DNA from: Apricaphanius iberus
Taxonomy: Eukaryota; Chordata; Actinopteri; Cyprinodontiformes; Aphaniidae
Length of the DNA: 64,000 nucleotides
Reading direction: 5' to 3'
Assembly (NCBI GenBank): GCA_028564705.1
Contig: JAPXFQ010000127.1
Span: forward strand, 1,426,001 to 1,490,000
Made by a program: the position numbers and the translations under genes. Position 1 is the first letter of the stretch; every line of letters begins with the position of its first letter. The notes under the pieces are model-generated. The model saw nothing but the letters and a program-made list of their open reading frames with translations. It made no database searches and was not told the DNA's origin. Of the stretch, positions 11,017-21,078 are shown piece by piece.

Positions 11017-12973
11017 CGTAATTCTCTGTTTTGTCCTTGGTTTTCTCAAGAGCTCATCATGTGTTGTACTCTAATTAAATCATTTTAGGCAGTGGCTGTA
11101 AATAATGTATTTGTGTAAAGCAAAAGAAAACATTTGGAGTTTTTAAATATATTTTTGTTTTGATTGTATCAACTCATGAACCTGTCATTTAATTCCTAGA
11201 TCCCACAACATGACAATATGAATCAAGAGTTAACAACGATCAACCTAATTATTGTATTTCTACATGAATAAATAGACTCCAAAAAAATATCATCACACCT
11301 TTGTCACACATTGATGCTGAAAAGTTCTGATTAATCAGCTTGACATGTATTTATGTGTGCTTTACTTTGTGTCTCGGACCAAACAGATAACATTTTCCTT
11401 GTTTTAAAAGGTTCTTCTTTGTGCTTTGATGTAACAAAATACCTTCAGACAAATCCCAATGTCCAAATGAACAAATAAAATAGATTTTGCTTTACTTGGA
11501 ATTATCTTTTATATTTCATTCGTTGTTAAATTTTAGTTAATATTTTCATTTTTTTTATGGTGGGGAAGTTATTAGCACTGTTCCAGCAATACGCAGCAAG
11601 AGGGTTGTGAGTTCAAAGTTAGTTTGTTTCTCTTAATTGCTTTTTGGTTTTAAGTCTGTGTTTATGGTTGTGTGTGTTGCCCTTGGATAAACAAGCAATC
11701 TTTCCATGTTGTGAACCACAAAGATAAGTAGATATAGATAATGAACGGATGATCTTTTTAGTTTTTTTGAGTTTTATTTTCCCTTTCGACTTCAATAACA
11801 TTTTATTTGTACGTTATTTATATATTAAATTAGTTGTAGATCTACCATAGACATGAAAGAAGTAGTTAAATATTAATTTCAAACAACTATTTTGCCATGT
11901 GGAATGATTATACAACCTTAGAAGAAGAACTGAATGCAGGAGTTTAAAGTGAAAAATGCCATGCTTTTAAATTATTCTTTATTTACATCTAAATCAAAGG
12001 GGCACAACTGCCAGTCAGACTTGATGCAATCTTTTGGGATTTCTTAACAAAAAAAATTTTTTTTTAAATGATTGGAATATTTGTATGTAATTGAAATGAC
12101 TTTTATTGTACAGTGCCTTGAGAGGACATATTTTGTAAATCGAAAGCTACATAAATAAACTGAATTGAACGGAATCATGTGATTTTGGTCTATTTACAGT
12201 GGAACTGCAGTTTTTGGTTCTGTAGCTCTACAGAACCCTCCTTTTGTTTTCCTCTTTCTTGTCTTGAGAGTAAACCATGTTGGTGCGATCTCTTTAAATC
12301 CAAATGAGGTGTTGCACATCCCACCCCTCTGCTGGTCACAGAACCTTCCACTTGTTGTCTGTCGTTTGATAGAGATGATCTAGCAATGCAGAAACTTAAT
12401 ATTCATACATTTTTTTAAAGATTTAGGAAGAGCTGTTCATCCACACGTACATTTTCACTTTTGCTATAACGTACCCACTAACAATTTATAAAATGACTCT
12501 TTAATGGCCCGAAACCTAAGTAAAAATATAGTAATATACTATGTTCAGCAATTCATCTTACACACCATCACTAACACAACAATACTGGGTAAGTTGAACA
12601 TAAAAAGATAATTTTTTAACAACATAAAGAAAAAGATTAGACTAAATAATGGCAATCGGGTACATGAAAAATACCAAGGAAAACCTGGCAATTTTACAGT
12701 AACATATGCTTGAGTCCTTTTAATATCACAGACAACACTTTAACACAATCCACTGGCCAGATGCCATTTAATTAAATAAATGCAACTATAATAATGAGAT
12801 AAATATATATCTTCCAAAAAAGACCCTAACATTGTTACCAAGTGTGTTACTACTAGCATCAAGGTAACATCATTGAATGTGTGAGAATCATGGTTTTTCA
12901 AGACAAAATATATATATAATAAAATAAAATAAAAAAAATAATGCAAAATTGTTTATAGTACTTTTATGATAGT
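11017..12973. other. 3' flank of dusp13a copy 2
   Basis: Contains the poly-A signal at 11267-11272 and, near 12105-12172, a LINE-like 3' tail ending CATAAATAAACTGAATTGAA. The rest is AT-rich with nothing recognised. Confidence 0.45.
11267..11272 (+). terminator. Poly-A signal of dusp13a copy 2
   Basis: AATAAA 250 bp past the stop codon, followed by AT-rich sequence. Position is plausible; not proven. Confidence 0.4.
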
Positions 12974-13310
12974 ACTAGGGCTGCACAGTAGTGCACTTGG
13001 TAGCACTGTTACCTTGCAGCAAAAAGGCCATGGGTTCAAATCCTGGCCTGGGATTGCATGCTCTGCATGTGCATACGTGAGTTCCCTCCAGGTACTTCAG
13101 ACTTTCTCCCGCAGTCCAAAAACATGAATGTTATGTGTAAGTGTGTGTGTGTCCATGGTTATCTTTCCTTTGTGTCTCCTTGTTAACCTGCGATGGACTG
13201 GCAACTGACAGGTTGTACCCCACCTCTTGCCTGTTGTGACTGCAGGAGATAGGGACCAGCACTGCCGTGGCCCTTCGAGGATAAGTGGAATAGATAAGGG
13301 ATGGATTTAA
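12974..13310 (+). repeat. tRNA-derived SINE
   Basis: The head GGCTGCACAGTAGTGCACTT and box B GGGTTCAAATCC are followed by a body with GCAGTCCAAAAACATGAATG, GCGATGGACTGGCAACTG and GTGGAATAGATAAGGGATGG, the order of a widespread teleost SINE family. It is intact over about 330 bp. Confidence 0.75.
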
Positions 13311-15450
13311 AGAGATGTATGTCATTGGGAAGCTAAAATACCGAGCACATAGTAATATAAGCAGAAGGTCAGATGCTAATGCTATCAAAACAATGGCCAA
13401 GGGCAATAAATTAATATCTAAAATACAGTTATTTCAGTAGTCATAAAGAACTGACCCCTCAAGCAGACGGACTCTTTTAGCAAATCCCTCCTGATACTGA
13501 CGGAGGTTACTGAAGCACTCATCCTAGTGCTTTTCGCAAACAAAAAATCTTTACCCAGAGACTGGTACATTACCATGAAAGATGAAACTTAACCATGCTC
13601 TTCACAGAGGTTCTGGTGCTGGGGGACGGTGTAAAGACTGCTGTGTGTTAATACTTCCAACAACTGAATAGTTTGAATTGTCCATATTCATTCTTAAACT
13701 ATGACAACAAAATCGCAGCGATAAATGAAAATGCCTGAAGAATTTAGCCTGAAGTCCATAACCTTGTTTAGCAGTTCCAATGCAAGTGTAATGTAAAGTG
13801 GAATTTGGAAATGTCCCCTTTAAATCTATCTTGCTTTTTTCTGATTCAAATAGGATCAAAATTTCATAGGTCAAGACTTTTCCAAATCTACTTTTATTTT
13901 ATTTCAAAACAGCATGTGTTTCATGTGTGTTGAAGAACTCATTTTTGTTAATTTGAGGTGAAGTTGAAGAATTTTGAACCTCCTCAAAAATCTTCATTTT
14001 ACCACCGGATTTCTGCAATGGGCCAGACCCACACTAGTGGTACCACTGACATAATTGATAGTTGGTGCAGATCCAAGAAGTGCATCAAAGCTAATTTGAG
14101 TTGCAAAATGATTTTTTCAAGAAGACAAATACAAACAGAAGGGAATCAAACATTAAGATTAGGTAAATTTTAATGGAAAGCTGAGAAAGCAGTACTGAAA
14201 ATGTATCAGTTGCTCTACAATTACACCGTGGGTATATATTAAATTATTAAAAGTACAATGTTACATGCAAAACAGTGCAGGAAGAAAAACAGTACATTAT
14301 ATTTATTACACAAATATAGATTTATGTTCAAACCTGGTTACTGTCATGCTTCTAATAGGCTGCCTCACCCAAATGCACAAAACTCTCAGGAGACCAAATC
14401 AGATTTAAAAGTTTACTGAAGCTATGAGATGACTGGATCTGGAACGGGGGCTGCTGGGTAACTGCTGGGGACAAGGACGTGGATCTCTGCAATGGACGAG
14501 AATATATGCGATGATCTCGACTGGGACACACTGTGGTGGTTGTCTAGGGCAGTGGTTCTCAACCTTTTAGGGGTTATATTTTTGATCAACCACGAGGACC
14601 CTCCCCGCAATTCGGGCGGGTGTAAATCACAGTGAAGCATTTATTCACTTTTTGAGGGAAATATGAGCTTTCAGTTGTAATTTCCAGAATAAAAAACATA
14701 AATCAGCAGTTTATATATTTAGGCGGTTTCCAGAAAAATGTAACTGAACAGGTTTAATATGCAGCAGTCAGTCACTCAGTCAAATCTGAATAAAATAATA
14801 GTCTAGGAGGTTCGGTGAGGGTCATTCGAGCACTGGGTTTCAGCAGGACGGTGAGTATGTTGTCTTGAAAGATTACAATGAGTAGTAACTGAGACTATCT
14901 TGCACGTTTTTTGTAGGAGGGCAGACAGGAGGAACGCTGAAGAATAACTTGAAAGAAGGAACTCCGGTGGGGGAGTAGAACAGAGCAGGAGGATAATGGT
15001 CAGCTCAGGAAGCTGGGAGCCAGTTTGTAGGTAGAAGCTAGAGAGGAATACTATAGAAAGTATTGCAAAGAATGTCAGAAGTGGAAACCAGGGAGCCTGA
15101 AAGAAACATGAAAAGGGAGGAGGAATCAAGGAAATAATAGGAACGGAAAAAAAGTTTAACAAAGACTAGCAAAAACCTTGAAGGGTTTGGGGTTACCATG
15201 CAGGTTAACACTCAGGCGGGAATGACTGACTACCAGCTCCGTCTAAACTCCTGCAGTCCGGATGATCTGCAGGTATGCGTGAACACACCTGCAGGCCTCA
15301 ACACACCAGAGCTGAATCCTGTGACTCTGCTGTGCCCTCTGGTGGACTACTTTTGGAAAGGCGTAACAGAGAGAAACCACCACGAAAACCAAACCAAACC
15401 CTAGACTCCTGATAGTTACATTAAAAAGAGAAAAAAAGCACAGAGGTATA
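13311..15450. other. Intergenic between convergent dusp13a and dusp29
   Basis: Includes a fragment starting CAGTGGTTCTCAACC at 14550, an hAT-type terminal sequence common in fish, with no matching right end seen. The remainder probably includes the dusp29 3' UTR. No gene recognised. Confidence 0.4.
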
Positions 15451-16331
15451 TTATGTTGGTGTTTTGCATTCTTGGCTTTCCATGTCTCTTTTCAGTCTCA
15501 GCTTGTCTTCTTGCAGCGCTATGTCCAGTGCTCTGAGCTGTTTCAGGAATCCGTGATTAGGCAGAATGCAGCGATGCTGTTGCACATGCTCAATGGCTTC
15601 CACTACAGTTAAGCTGTGCTTCATCATCAGGTACGCCAAGACCAGAGTGGCTGACCTGCTTCGGCCCATAACACAGTGAACCAGCACCTTGTCTGAAAAA
15701 TAAAAAGCAAAAGAAAAGATAGACACATTAGCCCAAAGACTGAACCACCTCAGAGGCTAAGCCTTTAGATATGCAATCATTTTTGTACAGTAAAAACCAG
15801 GTTTATCTGGTTCTCCAGAACTCACTTTGTGGGTGGCTGAGGGCCTCATGGATAAACTCTGTTGCAGGGAGGAAGTACTGGGAGATATTGAAGGTGGGTT
15901 TGTCGTCGACCTCCACTCCAAAGTACTGGATGTTCAGGTCAGTGTAGTAATTAGCACCAGTCAGCACATTGTTCCACTTTCCTTCTGCTGCATTCAGTAC
16001 ATGAGTGACACCCAGATCCCTGAGCTGAGGCCGCTCGAGAGCTGTTTTCCTGTTTTCATCCAACACATTCAATAAGTACCTTTCAGCACAAACTACATTT
16101 AAAAAAAAAATCTTTGTGTGAGAAGATGCAAACAAAGTTCTCTGAGATAACTCACTCATCACCAATAAAAATTCTTGGCCAGACCTGATTGACATGGGTA
16201 TATTGAGCTGTGTTGCCAGTCCAGAAGAGCTGCTCCAGGTCTAATGTACCTGGTGTGACATAGTCACTGTCGGGGTCTACTTGCACTGCTGCATATGGAT
16301 TTCTTCTGGATTTCAACACATAGGAGGTCAT
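15451..16331 (-). CDS. dusp29: Dual-specificity phosphatase DUSP29 (DUPD1)
   Basis: Exons 16331-16156, 16049-15826 and 15692-15451 (stop TAA 15451-15453) give 213 residues. The N-terminus reads through [20 protein letters not shown], close to the LERLFWKG...YTHVNEVWP signature of DUPD1. The domain holds [33 protein letters not shown] with the general acid Asp, and the P-loop [18 protein letters not shown], whose GRSRS (not GVSRS) is typical of DUSP29. [16 protein letters not shown] follows. Family knowledge: DUSP29 is a muscle-enriched DSP linked to MAPK and AMPK signalling. It is convergent with the dusp13a pair and in tandem with the dusp13b-like units to its right. A second upstream ATG in 5' sequence at 16336-16338 is out of frame, so the start at 16331 is preferred. 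Confidence 0.93.
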
Positions 16332-16739
16332 TTTTCATCTCTGTTAGCCCCAAAAACTTCCTCCCTGTGATAAAATGAAAATTATTCATATTAAGCTTAT
16401 GCTTAATATATATATATGTTATTTATTTAATTTGATTGAAACTTAAAACAGAACAAACAAGAAACTCCCATGCACAAATTTCATACATATCGCTGATCTC
16501 ATACCCTTGGCAGAGTCCTTGTAGTTTGACCTTGATATATGTATATAGTTTATTCTTCACACATGATCATTTTGACGTTATCTTTTTAAAGCATAGTTTT
16601 TCTGTAAAGGGTAAATGGTTGAACACAGCAGTCAGATCAGGGATAAAGTTGTAAAAGAGATAAATGCACAGCCAGACAGGGACAACAGTCTGAATCCAGC
16701 AGATTGTCTGACTCCATAGAGTGCAATGATAATATTCTC

Positions 16740-16877
16740 TAAGGTTGTATTTTATGCTTTACATGCTATATTATGTATCAGATGTTTTGTTTGTTTCTTT
16801 ACCACCAAATCATGTAAAGCACCTGGAATTACCTTGTTGTTGAAAGTATGCTATACAAATAAAATTGCCTTGCCTAA
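16740..16877 (+). mobile_element. LINE 3' tail (plus strand)
   Basis: TAAAGCACCTGGAATTACC, TTGTTGTTGAAAGTATGCT and the terminal AAAATTGCCTTGCC match, in opposite orientation, the tail of the LINE copy at 53437. Only the 3' end is present, as expected for truncated LINE insertions. Confidence 0.65.
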
Positions 16878-17467
16878 AGTTTGAGTTTTTAACACAATTC
16901 AATGCTTTGGACATCTCAGAGAGCGCTGTCCCATGCATCATCTCAAATGTATGGCACAAGTGAAAACCTACCAAGAACTGACTACAAAATAAAGTTTGTT
17001 AGAATGCGTCATGCAATGTTCAGAGCCAAAATCAACAAAAAATTGGTGGCAAGACTTAAAACTACTGGTAGAAAAACAAAAAGCCATGCAGCTAGAATTG
17101 TGTCAAAAGTGCTTTTTACAAAGTGTAGACTAAGGAAGCATGAATACTGTTCACCACATTCTTTCTGATTTGTGAATTGTAATCCTAGCATCATGCTTCA
17201 TCTTTGTTTTACTTGATGAAAAGGAAAGGTTAGGTGTTTGTATTGAAATAGATACAACACATAAATATAAAGTGCTTACCTTTTACAAATCTGTCTCTAA
17301 GCAGGAAGCAGAAACCTTTTTCTTAATAAACACGTTTAATAAACATATGAGTGTAAGCACGAACAAAGATCTTCCTAGACGCTGACTTGGAGTGCTAACC
17401 GCTTCCCGTTGCTGTTTCAGATTATATTTTTAGAGAGCCGGGCTGTAAAACCTGATCTGGACAACAT

Positions 17468-17500
17468 GACACACACACACCCGCACACACACACACACAA
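17468..17500. repeat. CA microsatellite
   Basis: ACAC repeats interrupted once by CCGC. Confidence 0.85.
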
Positions 17501-17783
17501 TCTAAGCATGCATATGATGTTCCCTGTTTTTTTATGTGAAGTTTTGTCTCAAGTCTTTTATTATAACACAATCCTTGAATCACCGAGGTAAAGGAGCACA
17601 GTTATTAAAGCAATGTTTAAGTCAAGCATTTGTGACCAGGTATAAATCGAATAAGCAGTTGCTGACAGATGTTTCAGAAAAAAAACCTGATTAGTTATGT
17701 CTTTGTAAACTGGTTTACAAACTGGGACACCCCACAAAAACCTATTTGTCAAAGGAAAGACCGTAGGTTCCAGTAAAAATGCA

Positions 17784-19335
17784 TTACAGAGACGTAGGTT
17801 TCTCTTCTTTATCACTGTCCTCAGGGATCTGTCTGCATTGTGTGCGAAGGCTCAACTCCACCTCTAAGCTGCTCCAGAAATCCAGAGTTGGGTCCAATGT
17901 CTCGGCACAGACGTACAGCCATGATGGCCTCCGCTAACGTCAGGCCCTGGTGGATCATCAGATAGGCCAGAACCAACGCACCAGATCGGCTCACACCCAT
18001 GGCGCAGTGAACAAGAACTTTCCCTGAAATAAACTTTATTTAGTATACTCAGTTGCACTAAGAATACATGTTTTCTGTGCACAAATGTATATTAAACAAC
18101 AATTTATGTATCAGGATGTAGATAAATATTCCTTTATTTAGGCAAATCACAGTCTCCTCTATATTTATTCTTGCTCCAGCTAAAGATGCATAAATATTTA
18201 CATAGCATTTTATTTAGGTCTGGGAACTTATATGGGCATGAAAGAAGGTTGATTTTGTGTCTGTTCAACCATGTTAATGATGATTTGAATGTGTGTTGTA
18301 TGGATACAAAATTACATCTTTACATTATAAAATTATTTCATGTTTTTTTAATTAAATCTACACAAATATCAGAAGTGACCCCATAACATCCATCAAGCTG
18401 AAATATTCTTTTTGTGTGTGATTTAGCTTAATCTACCAACTGCCATGAAATGTGTACATTTTATCTGCTAATTAAATTTTAGATTCCACATAGTGATTTT
18501 AAAGGTATTTTATTTGTGTCTTTGTATTTCAGTATTTAAATGTAGTCCTATAACATTTAAAGTCAATGTACAACTTCAAACTTATTCTAGATTTGTAATT
18601 GTGTGGCTAAAACTATTCTATAGTCAGAATGATCAACAGTGAGAGATTATATTCAAAGGGCTTAATTTAGATCTAAATCATCATTAATTTGTAAAGGTGA
18701 AAACTGTATATAAGTAAGAAACAACATGACAGAAACAAATAATTAACTGATGTTCAAAGAGGTAACATTTACAATTTTGTTTGCAGCTTATTTCTTTGAT
18801 TTGACTTTTTTTATGTGAACTTATATGTCTGTTTGTAATTCACGGACAGCTTCTACTGATAGATTGTCTCACTGACCATTTTCCTTCACAGCGTTGCCTA
18901 TAAACTGTGCACCAGAATTTAAAAAAGGTCGTAGATTGAACTCTGGATGGTCTGCAGCTTCAACGCCATGGTATACCAGATCAGTGTCAGCGTAAAACTT
19001 CGGACCTGTGTTGATACGATATTGACCTGCTGCAGCATTCAGCACGTGTGTCACACCCAGAGATGACAGTCTGGTTTTATCTTAAGCAACAGACCTTCGG
19101 ACACAAGCCACATACGAAGTGATTTTCTCCATATCTATTACACACATTTTTGAATGCTATAAAAGACTGATCTACTCACTCATCTCCAACGTACAGTTTT
19201 GGCCATACTTCATTAACACACCCCACAGGCTTCCTGTTGGTCCAGAGAATTTCCTTCAGCTCATTCAGGGATGGTGTTTCTCCCTGCTCAACTGAATGAC
19301 CTCTGGAGCAATACAGATGTGTGTTTGACCAGGTG
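17784..19335 (-). pseudogene. Decayed dual-specificity phosphatase, DUSP13B (TMDP)-like
   Basis: Three exon-like blocks, about 19335-19180, 19094-18877 and 18023-17784, align with the intact neighbour. They encode [45 protein letters not shown] and the P-loop [18 protein letters not shown]. Three lesions are seen. The first block is open from 19335 but contains no ATG. The second block, 218 bp as in dusp13a copy 2, has an in-frame TAA at 19082-19084 exactly where relatives have an Arg or similar residue before DKTRL. The third block loses the expected frame near 17860 (consistent with a 2-base deletion), ending at TGA 17821-17823 instead of TAA 17784-17786. A downstream acceptor at 19079-19081 would not restore the frame. 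An unseen 5' exon could supply a start but not fix the other two. Assembly error is the alternative. Confidence 0.75.
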
Positions 19336-19382
19336 CTTCATTGGGTTTATGCTAATTTCTTGATTTGTGTTTGAGTGTGACT

Positions 19383-21078
19383 TTACAGTGTCTGGCTCCA
19401 TCTTTTTCTTCTCCTCTCCCTCTCTAGGCTCATGTCAAGACAACGCAGCTGCATCAGGAAGCCTGTGTTGGGACAGATGTCTCTGTGCTGCCTTACAGCA
19501 GCAACCGCCTCCTGCAGCCTCAGGCACTCGGTAATCATCAGGAAGGCCAACACGAGGGTTGCAGAGCGGCTCACACCCATCAGACAGTGTACAAACACCT
19601 TTCCTAGGATACAAATATTACTTATTACATCCAACCTGTAGATGTGCGTATATACAAATCAGATATGGTGGATCTCTAAAGTGTAGAAACCCATATTAAA
19701 ATTGCAGGTTTGTAAAAAACTTTTTCCACTTTTAATGTGACATTTATCCTTTTCAGTTAAACTGAAAAGAAACAAATTTGTTTGAGGTAAAACGTGAACA
19801 ATAAACGGCCCGCATTGATTTGCATGTATTTTTTTGTACCCACTGTGATGCTGAAAAATAAAACGCAAATGCTATATTTAGCTGCCTAGCAGACAAATGA
19901 GGTTTAGAGATCTAAACTGAGTGGTCATACAAAACCTAATGTTGCATCAATCCAACCATCACACATCCTTCTACAGGAATTTTGACAATTTTAGCCAGAC
20001 CTAGGATGTTATTTCTTTGAAACAAAATGCTTTAGTCTATAACCCTACTTCTTAGACCAGATTTATGGAGAATAAAGGAAATTTAGGCAACCTGTGGAAC
20101 ACAACTAAAATTTACTGGAAACTCCTTATAAGCGCCTTATCTTTTTATAACCTTCAAAGAAATATTATCTTTTCGTTATGTCACTGTTCTTCAACTATGT
20201 TTTTCAATTATTGATGATTGTCTTTACAGTAGAATATTGATGAGTGTATTTACGGAATATTTCGTACCATTGTATGCTGACACCTTTTTTAATGAGACCT
20301 GTTTGATCCTTCATAAGAACTCTGCAAACAATGGTTATGGCTAAGGGATGCAAATAAGAAAATGTCAGAAAAATCCTACAGAGCTTTGACAAAGTATTAG
20401 TTTACATGTGCACACACATATGCAACCTGGTTACTTTTACATTTATTTCTAACTAATTTGATTTCTGTTTGGTTGTCATGGTAAAAGCTCTTATAAACCC
20501 TGCTCCAAATCAACCAAAAACAAACATACGCAAACCTTGATTCTAAAAAACTGTAAGAAACGTCCTGAAAAAGTAAACTGGGTTTTACACACTGTGCAGC
20601 TCTCAGTGTGTCGACTTGCCTCCCATTGCGAGTGCAGATTGGATGTATCGCGCTGTTGGATAGAAGTAAGGACTGAGAATGAAATCTGTTGCATCATCAG
20701 CCTCCACCCCATAATAATCCACGGTCATGTCTCTGTAGAAACGCGGGCCAGTGTTGACGTAAAAGCAAGGATCGTTACTGGGGTTGGGGGGACCATGAGC
20801 AGCATTTACAATGTGCGTAATGCCCAGACTATGGAGAGCTCCTTTGTCACGAGCTGCCATCCTGAAACATGGTAACAGGTTCAACCTTTGCAGTAAGGAT
20901 ACATGACATGACTGTACACAGGCGTGCATGCATGTTAATGGGTGTCAGCCTACTTGTTGCCAATGTAAACATTAGGCCAAACTTGATTGACATGTCCAGT
21001 TGGTCGTCTGTCTGCCAGTAAGAACTCCTGTAGCTCAGAGACCGAGGGAGGTTCATACGGAGGATCCCTAAGAGACAT
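19383..21078 (-). CDS. dusp13b: Dual-specificity phosphatase, DUSP13B (TMDP)-like
   Basis: Exons 21078-20954, 20861-20620 and 19603-19383 give 195 residues. The protein starts [20 protein letters not shown] and has [47 protein letters not shown] with the general acid Asp, and the P-loop [18 protein letters not shown], then [19 protein letters not shown] as in mammalian DUSP13B. Exon 2 is 24 bp longer than in relatives, giving eight extra residues after NAAHG (PPNPSNDP region). Intron 2 has a GC donor: the exon ends at 20620 and is followed by GCAAGT; a GT at 20615-20614 would shift the frame. Family knowledge: DUSP13B is a testis and skeletal muscle DSP acting on MAPKs. The stop lies only about 50 bp ahead of the decayed copy. 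Confidence 0.9.

Larger units (their letters stand above)
16332..17783. other. Intergenic between dusp29 and the decayed dusp13b copy
   Basis: Holds a LINE tail (separate entry), a CA microsatellite at 17468-17500 and the dusp29 promoter. The frame at 16902-17168 on plus overlaps the mobile-element tail region and resembles no gene I know. Confidence 0.4.

Noticed and set aside
14803..15162. 119-residue serine/leucine-rich frame on minus between dusp genes
   Set aside because: Composition reflects a C/T-rich strand; no similarity to a known protein and no splice or start context.
19079..19081. Alternative acceptor TTAAG to skip the stop in the decayed dusp13b copy
   Set aside because: It leaves the wrong phase: the first codon across the junction is followed directly by TAA, so it does not rescue the gene.
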